The notes under the pieces: generated by a model
Databases searched by the model: none
What the model was told of the DNA's origin: nothing
Seen by the model: only the letters and a program-made list of their open reading frames with translations
NCBI GenBank assembly: GCA_030427085.1
Contig: JAUHXH010000001.1
Location: forward strand, 372,001-436,000
From: Gammaproteobacteria bacterium
Lineage (GTDB): Bacteria > Pseudomonadota > Gammaproteobacteria > Pseudomonadales > Halieaceae
DNA length: 64,000 bases
Reading direction: 5' to 3'
Made by a program: the position numbers and the translations under genes
Shown: positions 38,710 to 49,700 of the stretch, piece after piece
Layout: the number at the start of each line of letters is the position of its first letter
Numbering within the stretch: the stretch's first letter is position 1

Positions 38710-41650
38710 ATAGCTGCCGATGCGCCAACCCAAGCTGTTCGCACAGCGCCTGGGCATCCACTGCCACCGGCGCAACCACGGCGGTACTGGCCTGTTCCGG
38801 GCGCAGGTAAGCCTCGGTTACGCGCCGCAGATCGTCCAGCGTGACCGCCAGTACTTCCCGACGGAACTGTTCGCGCTGATCGTGCCCACGGCCGAACAAC
38901 TGATTGTGGAAATGTTGTTTGGCTTCTCCTGCTGGAGAACTGGGCTTATCGAGCGAGCCGATCACACCCAGAATGGCTTCTTCCAACGCCCGACCGGGGT
39001 TTGTCAGCGCCATCATCCACTCTATGCTGCCGTCGAAGTCCGCCAGGGTTTCTGCCAGCCGAGGATCACGATACGAGTAGAAGCGGAAGGCGGCTATGCT
39101 GGAGTCCTGACCCGCACCACCACCGTAGGCACCGCCCTGTTCACGAATGGCGCGGTGCAGGAAGCCGTTGCGCAGGAAGCCACCCAGTACGGTCAGAGCA
39201 GCTGCGTCGGGATGGCCCACGGGGACGGTGGGGTAGGCGCGGGCGCAGAAATTGACCTGCGTGTTGGTGGTCCACAATTCATTGCGCCCCTCGCGCAGGT
39301 GTGCGGGGGCAAAGTGGGAGGCGACGGGAGCGTTCGCCGTATCCGGCCAGATTGCCCGTTGCGTCGCGAGCAGTGCAGGCATGGTGTCTTCTTCAGCCAC
39401 ACACAGGTGTTGCCGCGGATTGTGGGCCAGTGTGGTGTGGAGTTGCGCGAGCTCGTTGCCAAAGGCACGGCAGGCATCCGGGTCGCGCAATTGATCGTCC
39501 AGTTCCCGCAAGTAGCTGAGCCCCGCCAGCCCTGACAGGCGATGGTTCAGGTCGGCCAGTGGGCTCATACCGGCGCACGCGGCCGCCATGGCAAGGCCGT
39601 GTCCATTGCCGGTAAGCGACTGTTCCCGGCGGGCGCGTTGTTGGCTGACCAGTTCCCGCAGGCGGTTGTGCTCATCGAAGCGGGGATTGCTCAAGGTATC
39701 GTGCATCAATTGCGCTTGCTGCTCCTGGCGATTGGCCAGGGCTTTGGAAGACAGTACCAGGTAGCCAGCTACGTCCTGCTCCGAGTTCACGTCACCGCGC
39801 AGCGAGGTGAAAGCATTGATAGCGCCCACTTCACCGGCCTGCCGCTCCTGGGTTTGTAGATAGCTCTGGTCGCCCAGCCCCACCTCCGTTAATGCTGCGG
39901 TGTACAGCGGGAGCAGGTGGGTCTGGCGATCATTGAGTGTGGGCAGGGGGGCCAGCGTCTGGCGATAAACCAGACCATTGGTGCCCTGCTCGTACCAGGT
40001 AATGGCGTCGTTGTTGGCGGCGCCGCCGTGGGCCACCAGGTCCGGCAGGCTGGCCGGTACGTCGGAGAGTTCTACCCGAGGCAGTACAGAATCATCATCC
40101 TGTTGCGCCTGGCGCTCAATTAACTTGCTGGCGAGCGAGATGGTATTACTGATCTGCGCGTCGTCCATGGTTTTGCGCAGTTCAGCCAGCCGTTGTGTCT
40201 CACTGTTGTTGCGCTGCTCGGATAGAGTCCGGTCGGGTTGTAAAACCAGTGTGATGCGATGCGGATTGTCCAGTAGTAATCGCCGCGCAATGCTGCGGAT
40301 ATAGTCGGGATCGGTGATTTTCTGGCGCAGGTCGGCGATGACCGGTTCCAGGTCCAGCACGGCGATCGGATCACTGTAGTGGGTGGCGGCGCCGAGTGCG
40401 GTGAGAATCAGCTGTAAACCGTAGGGGTAGGAGTCCCCGCTGATTTCCCGTTGGTGTAATTCAAGCTGATGCAGCACGGCTTCCAGGCGCTCCTGGGGGA
40501 CGCCCTCATCAGCGACATTTTGCATCACATTCAACACCAGTGATTCCAGCGCATCGGCATGCTCTGCCTCGGAGCCTTCGATCCCGCAGCAGAACACCAG
40601 TTGGCGCATGGAATCTTCCAGCCCGCACATGGGAGAGGGAGCCTGCCCCAGTTCAGTGGTTTCCAGCGCTTGTTGCAGTACGGACGCGGAATTGTCCAAC
40701 AAAACACTGGAAAGCAACTGTGCCTCCAGCATCTGGGTCAGGTCGGTACTGTCACCCAGCACCCAGGCCATGACGATATGTGTTTTGCGCTCGGTACTAC
40801 CGGGGTCGTCAAAGGCATAGGTATCCACGTGACGTTGGGCGGCGGAGAAGGGCGTCTGCGGAGCCACGGCAATGCGTTGGTCAAGGCGTTCGAACCGGCT
40901 GAGTGCGCTGGCTTCGAAGCGTGACTGCAAGGTGGCCGCCTCCATATCGCCAAAGGTCATGAAGATGGCGTTGCTGGGGTGATAGTGACTGCGATAGAAA
41001 TTCTGTAGCTGTTCGTAACTGAGGTCGGGAATGTGGGCCGGGTCGCCGCCACTGTTGAAGTGGTAGGTGGTATCGGGCAGTAGGTGGAAGCAGATGCGGT
41101 CCCACAGCACGGCATTCACCGAACTCATGGCGCCCTTCATTTCATTGAATACCACGCCTTTGAATACCAGCGGGGAATCGGGGTTCTCCGCTTCGCTGAA
41201 TTCCACGCGGTGACCTTCCTGGGCGAAGTCCAGCGGATCCAGACGGGAAAAGAACACCGCGTCCAGGTAGACATCCAGCAGATTGTTGAAGTCCTTGGCG
41301 TTCTGGCTGGCAAAGGGGTAGGCGGTCCAGTCACTGCTGGTGAAGGCGTTCATGAAGGTATTGAGTGAACGGCGCAACATCATGAAGAAGGGGTCGCGCA
41401 CCGGATAGCGCTCGCTGCCGCACAGGGCGGTGTGTTCCAGGATGTGCGCCACGCCGGTGGAGTCACTGGGCACGGTGCGCAGCGCTACCAGGAAGACGTT
41501 TTCATTGTTATTAGCGGCCAGATGGTAGTGGGCAGCCCCGGTGGCGCGGTGCCGAAACTCCTGCACCTGCAGGTTGAGGGCATCGATGTCGGTGGTCCGG
41601 ACCAGCTCGAAGCTTGGGTGGGATTGGACGCTGGGCTTGGGTTCACTCAT
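38708..41650 (-). CDS. M16C insulinase-family metallopeptidase (PreP-like)
   Basis: A 980-residue zinc peptidase. The inverted zinc motif H-x-x-E-H is HILEH at 69-73, within GVAHILEHTALCGSERYPVR, and RSLNTFMNAFTSSDWTAYP is characteristic of the M16C (presequence-protease/falcilysin) group. Two pairs of M16 domains with a central linker explain the length. No signal peptide is evident, so it probably clears peptides in the cytoplasm; periplasmic location cannot be excluded. Single gene. Confidence 0.9.
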   Translation of the reverse strand: MSEPKPSVQSHPSFELVRTTDIDALNLQVQEFRHRATGAAHYHLAANNNENVFLVALRTVPSDSTGVAHILEHTALCGSERYPVRDPFFMMLRRSLNTFMNAFTSSDWTAYPFASQNAKDFNNLLDVYLDAVFFSRLDPLDFAQEGHRVEFSEAENPDSPLVFKGVVFNEMKGAMSSVNAVLWDRICFHLLPDTTYHFNSGGDPAHIPDLSYEQLQNFYRSHYHPSNAIFMTFGDMEAATLQSRFEASALSRFERLDQRIAVAPQTPFSAAQRHVDTYAFDDPGSTERKTHIVMAWVLGDSTDLTQMLEAQLLSSVLLDNSASVLQQALETTELGQAPSPMCGLEDSMRQLVFCCGIEGSEAEHADALESLVLNVMQNVADEGVPQERLEAVLHQLELHQREISGDSYPYGLQLILTALGAATHYSDPIAVLDLEPVIADLRQKITDPDYIRSIARRLLLDNPHRITLVLQPDRTLSEQRNNSETQRLAELRKTMDDAQISNTISLASKLIERQAQQDDDSVLPRVELSDVPASLPDLVAHGGAANNDAITWYEQGTNGLVYRQTLAPLPTLNDRQTHLLPLYTAALTEVGLGDQSYLQTQERQAGEVGAINAFTSLRGDVNSEQDVAGYLVLSSKALANRQEQQAQLMHDTLSNPRFDEHNRLRELVSQQRARREQSLTGNGHGLAMAAACAGMSPLADLNHRLSGLAGLSYLRELDDQLRDPDACRAFGNELAQLHTTLAHNPRQHLCVAEEDTMPALLATQRAIWPDTANAPVASHFAPAHLREGRNELWTTNTQVNFCARAYPTVPVGHPDAAALTVLGGFLRNGFLHRAIREQGGAYGGGAGQDSSIAAFRFYSYRDPRLAETLADFDGSIEWMMALTNPGRALEEAILGVIGSLDKPSSPAGEAKQHFHNQLFGRGHDQREQFRREVLAVTLDDLRRVTEAYLRPEQASTAVVAPVAVDAQALCEQLGLAHRQL

Positions 41651-41685
41651 GAAATAAAGCTCTGAACGGCGGCAAAACCGCTAGT

Positions 41686-42483
41686 CTAGCGCGAATCGGC
41701 GGCAGAATCTGTGTCGGAGCCCCGAAAGTCGCGGTCGTTGATCTCCAGCCGGTAGAGCCAGGGCCAATACTTGCCGGTCACCCAGAAGCCGCCGTCCTCG
41801 GGATTGATAGCGATGCCGTTGAGCACATCCACACCCTCTGGGCGCAGTGCCAGTGGGAACAGGTCGCTCAGGTCAAGTGTGGCAATCACCGCGCCAGTGG
41901 CGGCATCGATCTCGAGAATTTCGTCGCTCTGCCAGCGGTTGGCCCACACATGCCCCTCATGACACTCCAGCTCGTTGATACGATCCACCGGCTCGTCGTT
42001 TCGCGTAACCGCAAGAGATTCCTGTACCGTAAGTTGGTCCGGTTGCATAAAGTACAGGCGATCGCTGCCGTCGCTGTAAATCAATCGCTCACCATCGTGG
42101 CACAGCCCCCAACCCTGGCCGGGTAAAGCGAACTGCCGGCTCAGGTCCAGGGTGTCGCGATCAAAGACGAGGCCGATGCCGGAGCGCCAGGTTAACTGGA
42201 AAATATCATCGTCCAGTACCGTCAGACCCTCAGCAAACAATTGTGGGGGGAGTTGCTTGCCGGCGTTGAGGGTCATCGAGGGAAAGTCGAAGCGCAGCAG
42301 CCGCGACTGGCCATACTTCCCGGTACTGACATAGAGCGCCTCCCGATTGAACTCCAGGCCCTGCACGAACAGGCCGGGCGGCATGGCGATGCGCTCGACC
42401 ACGCGGTAGGTGAGTGCGTCCACCGCGAATGCCAGTGGAGAAAATACCAGCAACAGGGAAGTTAGAATGTGACCGGGCTTCAA
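41686..42483 (-). CDS. Glutaminyl-peptide cyclotransferase (bacterial/plant type)
   Basis: A 265-residue periplasmic enzyme expected to form N-terminal pyroglutamate. Signal peptide (residues 1-20, cleavage after A-F-A) followed by a five-bladed propeller pattern with segments such as PPGLFVQGLEF, LTWRSGIGLVFD, DRINELECHEGHVWANRW and GIAINPEDGGFWVTGKYWP, the signature of the glutamine cyclotransferase family. Starts with TTG inside the end of mnmC (4-base overlap), so it is translated with it. Confidence 0.85.
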   Translation of the reverse strand: MKPGHILTSLLLVFSPLAFAVDALTYRVVERIAMPPGLFVQGLEFNREALYVSTGKYGQSRLLRFDFPSMTLNAGKQLPPQLFAEGLTVLDDDIFQLTWRSGIGLVFDRDTLDLSRQFALPGQGWGLCHDGERLIYSDGSDRLYFMQPDQLTVQESLAVTRNDEPVDRINELECHEGHVWANRWQSDEILEIDAATGAVIATLDLSDLFPLALRPEGVDVLNGIAINPEDGGFWVTGKYWPWLYRLEINDRDFRGSDTDSAADSR

Positions 42484-44465
42484 ATGCGGTTCCTCGCCAG
42501 ATCCCGTGCCAGAAAGCGCGCCGGTGACAGTGCGCGCACTAGCGCATCGGGCAGGGGAGGGGTTTCGTCGCAGATCATACTGGCCAGTAACTCACCCGCC
42601 AATGGGGTAGAAGTCAAACCGCGGGAGCCGTGGCCGCAGGTGATGTAGAGCTGGGGCAGGCAGGGTGCGGGTTGGTCGATAATACGCCGTGCATTGCGGC
42701 GCAACTCGCCGTAGGTGTCCAGAAAAGCCTCCCGGTCCGGCAGGGGCCCTACCAGTGGCAGGTAGTCCGGGCTGGCACAGCGAAAGCCAACGCGCCCCGG
42801 TAGGGCCGCGGGGTCCTGGGTGTCCAGCACGCGGGCCAGCTCCGGGAGTGCCTTGCTCAGCGCAGCAAGATTGTGGGCATTGTCCTGCGGGCGTAAGTCC
42901 GTGTCTGTGTCGCCAATGTCGAAGGTGGCGCCAATGCAATGGGAACCCTCTGCGGCGGGAGCGATGTAGCCAGTGTGGCAAACGACGCTGTTCAGGCGAT
43001 TCGGCAAAGCCACTTGTGTGGTTTGCCCACGTATCGATTGCAGGGGCAGCCACTGTGCGCCGGCAAAGCCACGCGTGCCTTCGCCACAGGCGATGATCGC
43101 AGTGGGCGCTTGGGCGAGGTCACCGGTGGGCCCGCACGCCGTCCAGAGCCCGTTACGGTGTTCCAGTTGGAGTACCCCGCATTGCTCATGAACCGTGATC
43201 AGCGGGTGGTTGAGTTGCTGCCGACACACAGCAGCCGGGTGTAGCCAGCCAGATTGCGGGAGCCAATAGCCAGATTGATGCACCGTCGTGCCGCACAGCA
43301 CTGAGCCTTGTGTGGGATCTACCACCTGCGCGAGTTCGGGAATATCCGCCAACAACTGGCTCATGCGCTCCAGCTCCGCCTCATTGTCGCTAAGGTTGAG
43401 ACTGCCGCACAGGCTGCCATCGTTACCGTTGGCGAGCGTTCCATCATTGAACAGCGCGCGGTAAAACCGGCAGGCATGGCTGTAGCTCAGTAAAGCGAAG
43501 TCGGTGAGGGCGCTGTGCCGGGGGGACAACCGCGTGTACAACACGCCCTGACGATTACCGGAGCCGGCACCCGCAATTTCACCGCGATCCAGTACCGTAA
43601 CGCGAAGTCCCCGGCTGGCCAGTGCAGCGGCGCAAGTCGCGCCGGCCAGACCGGCCCCGATCACCAGGCACTCGGTAGTGGTTTGTTGCGCGTTTGCACT
43701 GCGATGCCAGGGTGTTTGGGCGGGGGGCGGTGGCACGGCTGGTGCGGTGAGTTTGCCCAGCAATCGCTCGCGTTTGCGCCCAAAGCCTGGGCCTTTCTCC
43801 ACGCTGAAACCTGCTGCCTGCAAATCCCGGCGGACCCGACCGGCAGCAGTGAAGGTGGCAAAGGTCGCGTCGGGGGCGCTGGCCTGGGCGATAGCAGTAC
43901 ACAATTCACCGCGCCACATGGCGTCGTTACAGGCGGGTGCAAAACCATCGAGATACCAGGCCTTTACCCCCCGCCACTCACTCAGGGCCGCGTTGGCTTC
44001 CTCCCACCACAGATCAAGCGTTATCGCTCCCCGCTCCAATTGCAGACGGTGCGGCCCCTGTAGCGCGAGTGGCCAGTGCTCGCACAACGTATCGGCAAGG
44101 TCTTTGAGGTCGGTCCAGGGAGCCAGGGCCTGCTTCAGATCGGCCGGGCCCAGCGGAAAACGTTCTACCGCCAGATAGTGAAGTGGTGGCCGCGGCTCTG
44201 GCAGTTCGCGCCAGGCAGCCCAGGTGGCCAGGAAGTTGAGCCCGGTACCGAAGCCCAGTTCACCCACGGTAAACCGCGCAGTGCCGCTGTGCTGCCAGCG
44301 CTCGGGCAGGTTATTCCCCTTCAGGAAGACGAAGCGTGTTTCCGCCAGCCCGTCGTCGCGCGAGTAGTAAACGTCATTGAACTGGCGTGATCGGGGCACA
44401 CCTTCGGTGGTCCACTCGATGTCGGCATTGGCTGCCGGACGCCAGGTTTGATTGTCCCGGCTCAT
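42480..44465 (-). CDS. mnmC: Bifunctional tRNA mnm5s2U biosynthesis protein MnmC
   Basis: Catalyses the last two steps of 5-methylaminomethyl-2-thiouridine formation at tRNA wobble position 34. The N-terminal half (about 1-230) is the SAM methyltransferase MnmD domain with VGELGFGTGLNFLATW; the C-terminal half is the FAD-dependent oxidoreductase beginning CLVIGAGLAGATCAAALASR and ending YITCGHGSRGLTSTPLAGELL. The 661 residues match the E. coli enzyme length. Start at 44465 (M-S-R-D-N) overlaps by one base the stop of the preceding gene (TGATG). Confidence 0.94.
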   Translation of the reverse strand: MSRDNQTWRPAANADIEWTTEGVPRSRQFNDVYYSRDDGLAETRFVFLKGNNLPERWQHSGTARFTVGELGFGTGLNFLATWAAWRELPEPRPPLHYLAVERFPLGPADLKQALAPWTDLKDLADTLCEHWPLALQGPHRLQLERGAITLDLWWEEANAALSEWRGVKAWYLDGFAPACNDAMWRGELCTAIAQASAPDATFATFTAAGRVRRDLQAAGFSVEKGPGFGRKRERLLGKLTAPAVPPPPAQTPWHRSANAQQTTTECLVIGAGLAGATCAAALASRGLRVTVLDRGEIAGAGSGNRQGVLYTRLSPRHSALTDFALLSYSHACRFYRALFNDGTLANGNDGSLCGSLNLSDNEAELERMSQLLADIPELAQVVDPTQGSVLCGTTVHQSGYWLPQSGWLHPAAVCRQQLNHPLITVHEQCGVLQLEHRNGLWTACGPTGDLAQAPTAIIACGEGTRGFAGAQWLPLQSIRGQTTQVALPNRLNSVVCHTGYIAPAAEGSHCIGATFDIGDTDTDLRPQDNAHNLAALSKALPELARVLDTQDPAALPGRVGFRCASPDYLPLVGPLPDREAFLDTYGELRRNARRIIDQPAPCLPQLYITCGHGSRGLTSTPLAGELLASMICDETPPLPDALVRALSPARFLARDLARNRI

Positions 44466-45478
44466 CAGGCCGGCGGTGCGAGGTCCAGTTCCGGGGGCAG
44501 CCACTGGGGCAGGTAGGCACCGTCCTGGGCCAGTAGATCGACGATGGGAATCACGTGGAGCTCTGGTTCCGCCGAGGCGGGGCTGTACAGCGTCAACAGG
44601 TAGTCGCCCGGTGCCATATCCTGGGGTAGGCGAACGTGCCACTGGCGATCGCGCACCGTGAGTACCGTTTCACCCCCGTGCAGGCGCACGCGCGCCAGGT
44701 AATGGCCTTTGCCCACCGATTTCAGACTGCGCGACTCATTACTGACCAGTTGCCCTGACAGCCGCGTGCGCAGGTTGCAGATAGGGCTCAGCTCACGATG
44801 GCTCTCGGGAATGGCGGGGTCGGCTAGCCGTTGGCTAATCTGCGCGAGGGCGGTGTAGCCCTCGATGCCGGACAAGCGCACCTTGTCGGCGGAAAAGGGA
44901 ATGCGGGCCTGGGACATGGCGTCACGGCGGTAGGCATCCAACTGCGCAGCGGCCACCGCGCGCGGGTCGGGGTCGCTGTCATTGGGCTCCAGCGCTTCCT
45001 GTTTCTCAGCGTATTGCTGCCACAGGGTGCGTAGGCGCTCCACCTCACGCTCCTCCGGGCTCTCCTCCAGCACCGGGTCCGACAGCCGCAGGGGTTTGGT
45101 TTCGCCGCTATCCAGCGCACCCTCCAGCGAGGGTTGTGATGCCAGCTTGGCGCGCAACAGGGCCACTTCTTTGGTGCTCAGGGCCAGTAATTTTTCATTC
45201 AACGCGGTGCGCTGGGCCAGCAGGCTCTGGACGGCGGGATTGTCGCTGTCTGCGGCCGTTACTCCCTCGGGTAACAGCAGGGCGATGGACTGCTGGAACT
45301 GGGCGATTTCCTGTTCGATAGCGGCGCGTTGGGCGCGTATTTCGTCCAGATCGGCACTGGCAGCGGCCTGGCCTGCAGCAGCCATGCAGCACAACAGCAG
45401 CGCGCCCCGCAAGGCGGCGCACATGCTAAGCGAGCCGAATCGGGTGTTGGCTCGGCGTTGTCGGGTGGTACTTTGCAT
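44465..45478 (-). CDS. Exported coiled-coil protein of unknown function
   Basis: A 337-residue protein I do not recognise. A long positively charged n-region and hydrophobic stretch (about residues 20-42, ending A-S-A) form a probable signal peptide. Residues 43-150 are Glu/Gln/Leu-rich and probably coiled coil (DEIRAQRAAIEQEIAQFQQS). The C-terminal third (about 230-337) looks like a beta domain (HYLARVRLHGGETVLTVRDR). AGGTGA upstream of the ATG at 45478 supports this start. Translationally coupled to mnmC, but no link in function is apparent. Confidence 0.7.
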   Translation of the reverse strand: MQSTTRQRRANTRFGSLSMCAALRGALLLCCMAAAGQAAASADLDEIRAQRAAIEQEIAQFQQSIALLLPEGVTAADSDNPAVQSLLAQRTALNEKLLALSTKEVALLRAKLASQPSLEGALDSGETKPLRLSDPVLEESPEEREVERLRTLWQQYAEKQEALEPNDSDPDPRAVAAAQLDAYRRDAMSQARIPFSADKVRLSGIEGYTALAQISQRLADPAIPESHRELSPICNLRTRLSGQLVSNESRSLKSVGKGHYLARVRLHGGETVLTVRDRQWHVRLPQDMAPGDYLLTLYSPASAEPELHVIPIVDLLAQDGAYLPQWLPPELDLAPPA

Positions 45479-45648
45479 CGCGACATCTCACCTGTGACGC
45501 GTTGTATATTAGCAATGCCTTCAACGGCTTACAGCAATTAGTTGGAGTTATTGGGAGATTTCCCCCAAGGCCTCCAAAGCACCGCCTGTACTGGCCTTCA
45601 CCGGGTCTGCGGTATAGACTTGCGCCTGCTTAGATCAACGAGGTTAGC

Positions 45649-46170
45649 ATGTCCCAGTATCAATCCAGCCAGATGCCCCAGGAAAAGTTTTTGCGCATCT
45701 CCGTCAACCTGCTCTACCAGGCTTTTATCGACGCAGGTCGTACCGAGGCCAAGGCTCTGTTCCGCGAGCTGGCCGAGGGCAAGCGCACGGCGCTGACCAA
45801 TGTGATCATGGAAGATGGCGGCAAGCTGCGCTTCGACCTGTCCCTGACCCAGGAACAATTCCGCGGCAGCCTGAACTTCAGCACCTTCAAGCGCGGCTTG
45901 ACCGAGTTGCTGGTGCGCGCCGATAAAGCACTGAACAACAGCGAGAAATTGACGGTATTCAGTGGCAAGGAAGATCGCAATCAGATGATTTTTGGCGTGC
46001 TCGGCACCACCGTGGACGGCGACCAGGTCAACGTGCTCGCCCTTGGGGCCGACAGCAACAGCGCAGGTGCAGTTGAACTGCGGCTGATGTATCTGGACCA
46101 CAGCCAGTTCGATCGCAGCGCTGTCGCGGGGGCGCCCGAGAGCGAGCAGCCCGAGTCCGGGCAGGCCTAG
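45649..46170 (+). CDS. Conserved-looking protein of unknown function
   Basis: A 173-residue soluble protein with no signal peptide, membrane helix or recognised motif. It is rich in charged residues; the central part (GRTEAKALFRELAEGKRTAL, DLSLTQEQFRGSLNFSTFKR) is probably helical followed by strands. GAGG lies five bases before the ATG. Shares a 4-base CTAG overlap with the convergent MaoC gene. I cannot suggest a function. Confidence 0.7.
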   Translation: MSQYQSSQMPQEKFLRISVNLLYQAFIDAGRTEAKALFRELAEGKRTALTNVIMEDGGKLRFDLSLTQEQFRGSLNFSTFKRGLTELLVRADKALNNSEKLTVFSGKEDRNQMIFGVLGTTVDGDQVNVLALGADSNSAGAVELRLMYLDHSQFDRSAVAGAPESEQPESGQA

Positions 46171-46640
46171 ACCGGCGCGAAAGCCGGCAGCGGCGGGCAG
46201 GGTAGCGTCAGTTTTTCGTCTGGCGCCATGACCTCGGCAGTACCTGTCGCCACGGCCTTGCCGTGCTGGTTCAGTGCCTTGCAGGCAAGGGTGACCAGAC
46301 GGCGTCGGGCCTGTTTCTCTGTGACTTCCAGATGAACGGTGATTTCGTCGCCGGCCTTTACTGGTAGCCGGAATTTCAGGCTCTGGCCCAGGTAGATGGT
46401 GCCGGGCCCGGGTAAGCGCATGGCCAGTGCCGCAGAAATAAATGCACCCGTCAGCATGCCGTGGGCAATACAGCCGCCGAACTGGGTGCTGGCGGCGTAG
46501 TCCGCGTCCAGGTGGACCGGGTTGACATCACCTGATGCGGCGGCGAACAGTTGAATGTCCTGGTCAGTCACCAGGCGGGAGTACTCAGCGCTCTGGCCGA
46601 TTTCCAGTTCATCAAATGTAAAATTACTCAGCGTCGACAC
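46167..46640 (-). CDS. MaoC-family hydratase (R-specific enoyl-CoA hydratase-like)
   Basis: A 157-residue hot-dog-fold enzyme. The catalytic Asp/His hydratase motif is in ASGDVNPVHLDADYA (about 35-49), followed by HGMLTGAFISAAL, both typical of MaoC dehydratases acting on enoyl-CoA, e.g. PhaJ or FabZ-like. GTG start at 46640 with GGAGTG upstream; the frame is open for another 177 codons upstream but those are Pro/Arg-rich and overlap hrpA. The physiological substrate is unknown. Confidence 0.87.
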   Translation of the reverse strand: MSTLSNFTFDELEIGQSAEYSRLVTDQDIQLFAAASGDVNPVHLDADYAASTQFGGCIAHGMLTGAFISAALAMRLPGPGTIYLGQSLKFRLPVKAGDEITVHLEVTEKQARRRLVTLACKALNQHGKAVATGTAEVMAPDEKLTLPCPPLPAFAPV

Positions 46641-46714
46641 GGCGCACTCCCTGGCAGTGAACTTCAGAACCGGCGTGTGCCGGGCCGGGGAGCATAACAT
46701 GGCCACAGGATTCG

Positions 46715-49700
46715 ATGCGTGGCCGGGGAACGCACACCTTGAATCAGCAGGCAAGCACAGCCACATTGACACCGCAGGCACTGACGGCGCGCTTAAAAGA
46801 GTGCCTGCTGGCTGACGTGCCGGGGCTGCGCAAGCGCCTGCGCAGTGCACAGCAACGCCTGTCGAAAGGGCAGCCGGCCGACCGCTTGTTAAGCCAGGTC
46901 GCACACCAAATCGAAGCGTCCTCCGCGGCTGTGGCAGCACGAACCTCCGACCCCTTGCAGATTCAATATCCGGCGCAACTGCCGGTGTCAGAGCGGCGAG
47001 ATGAGATCGCCGCGGCGCTGGCGGCACATCAGGTTGTGGTGGTGGCGGGGGAAACTGGCTCCGGTAAAACCACCCAGTTGCCCAAGATTTGCCTCGAACT
47101 TGGCCTGGGTACTCGCGGCCTGATTGGCCACACCCAGCCGCGACGGTTAGCGGCGCGTACGGTGGCCGCACGCATAGCCGATGAATTGGGTTGCGAGACC
47201 GGATCGACGGTAGGCTACCAGGTGCGCTTCACCGATCAGGCGTCGGCCAGTACCCGCGTCAAATTAATGACTGACGGTATTCTGCTGGCGGAGATCCAAC
47301 ACGATCGGTTGCTGCAGCGTTACGACGCCCTGATCATCGACGAGGCGCATGAGCGCAGCCTCAATATCGATTTCCTGCTGGGTTACCTGAAACAGATACT
47401 GCCACGTCGCCCCGACCTGAAGGTCATCATTACCTCGGCCACGATCGACGTGGAGCGCTTTGCGGAGCACTTTGATGACGCGCCGGTGATCGAAGTCTCC
47501 GGGCGCACCTACCCGGTGGAGACCCACTATTGTGAACCGCCCGAGGGGATGGAACGCAGTGATCACATCGCCGAGCTGGTAGAACAAATCCAGGCGGCTG
47601 AATACGGGCCGCGCGGCGATATGCTGGTGTTTCTCCCCGGTGAGCGCGATATTCGCGAACAGGCCCGGCGGCTGCGTGGCATGTCCGGGCTGGACGTTTT
47701 ACCCCTCTACGCCCGCCTCAGTCGAGCGGAGCAGGATCGTGTGTTCAATCCCGGTAAGGGGCGCGGACTGCGCGTGGTGTTGGCCACCAATGTGGCCGAA
47801 ACGTCCCTCACCGTGCCGGGCATTCGCTACGTCATCGACGCGGGCGAAGCGCGCATCAGCCGCTACAGTTTCCGTTCCCGGGTGCAACGGCTGCCGATAG
47901 AACCCATCTCCCAGGCCAGCGCGCGTCAACGTCAGGGGCGCTGTGGCCGGGTCGCGGAAGGGGTGTGTTTGCGCCTTTACAGCGAGCAGGACTTTCTGTC
48001 GCGGCCGGAATTTACTGACCCGGAAATTCTGCGAACCAACCTGGCCGCCGTGATCCTGCAGATGTTGCGCATGGGGCTGGGCGATGTGGATGCCTTTCCC
48101 TTCATCGATCCGCCGGACCCGCGTCTGGTGCGCGATGGTTATCGCAGCTTGCAGGAACTGGGCGCGGTGGACGCTGCGGGCAAGCTGACCGAGGTGGGGC
48201 GGCAGATGAGCCGGCTGCCAATCGACCCGCGACTGTCCAGGATGTTGCTCGCTGCGCAGGAGCAGTCGGTTCTGCCCGAGGTGCTGGTGATTGCCAGTGC
48301 GCTGAGTGTGCAGGATCCACGCGAACGCCCGGCGGATCGGCAGGCGCAGTCCGACCAGGCCCACGCCCGTTTTCGACATGGTGGTTCGGACTTCATGGAG
48401 TTGCTGAACCTGTGGCACTACTACGAAGCGCAGCGCCAGGTGCTCAGCCAGAAAGCGCTGCGCAAACTGTGTCAGCGTGAGTTCTTCAGTTTTACCCGTA
48501 TGCGTGAGTGGCGCGACGTGCATCATCAGCTTTTGCTGGCCTGCCGTGAATTGAAACTCGGGCCGGTTGGAATGCCCGTGGACAGCACCCAGGGAGAAGG
48601 CGAAGAGAATACGGACATAAACTACGAGGCCATTCACCGCGCATTGCTCAGCGGTCTGCTCGGCAATATCGCGCAACATCAGGAACGCCACGAATACCTC
48701 GGTGCGCGCAATCGCAAGCTACAGATTTTTCCCGGCTCGGGGCAGTTCAAGGCTCGCCCGCGCTGGTTGATGGCAGCGGAAGTCGTCGAAACCAGTAAGG
48801 TATACGCACGCTGTGTGGCGCGCATCGACCCTTTGTGGGTACTCGATATCAATCCCGGTTTATTGAAACGCCACTATCACGAGCCGCGCTGGCAGCAACG
48901 CAGCGGGCGGGTGATGGCCTATGAACAGGTCTCTCTTTATGGGCTCACCGTGGCCGACAAACGGCGCGTGCACTTCGGCCCAATCGACCCGGCCACCAGT
49001 CGGAAGCTGATGATCCGTGAAGGCCTGATACCCGGGCGGCTGCGGCAACCACCGGCGTTCCTCACTGCCAACCTTTCGGTGGTGGCCGAGGTGGTGGCAC
49101 TGGAAGAGCGCGTACGCCGGCGCGACCTGCTGGCTGATGAGCAGGTGCAGTACGACTTCTACGATGAGCGCCTGCCGCCGGACTGTTGTACGGCGGGACG
49201 TCTGTCGTCCTATCTTAAAAAGCACCCGGGCGCCGACGCCGCACTGCGCTTTGATCGTACGCTGATCCAGCAACGTCAGCCCGGAGCCGATGTGGTGCAG
49301 GACTTTCCCGCCAGGCTGGAGTGGGAGGGGCAGGACTACGCGCTCAGTTACCAATTCGAGCCGGGAAAAGCCGCCGATGGCATCAGCGTTACCGTCCCTG
49401 TGGCCCTGTTGAACCGCATTCCCCGGCATCGTTTCGACTGGCTGGTTCCCGGGTTGTTGCGCGACAAGTGCATCGCATTGGTTAAGGGCTTGCCCAAGTC
49501 GATTCGCAAGTCGCTGGTGCCCGCTCCCGATTTTGTCGATCGCGCATTGGCCGAACTGCAACCGGATGACACAGCGCTGGAAGTAGCGTTGGCCCGAGTG
49601 CTGGGGCGCCTGGGCGGTTTGCAGCTATCGCCGGATGCCTTTGACGCCAGCCAGTTAGATGATTTTTACCGCGTCAATTTCCGCATTGTGGACGCTCGCG

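Noticed and set aside
46641-47171. Upstream extension of the MaoC frame into hrpA
   Set aside because: Pro/Arg-rich with no hot-dog-fold character; the GTG at 46640 has a good ribosome binding site.
47699-48691. 330-codon open frame on the minus strand inside hrpA
   Set aside because: Fully opposite a conserved helicase region, His/Gln/Arg-rich composition without a recognisable domain.
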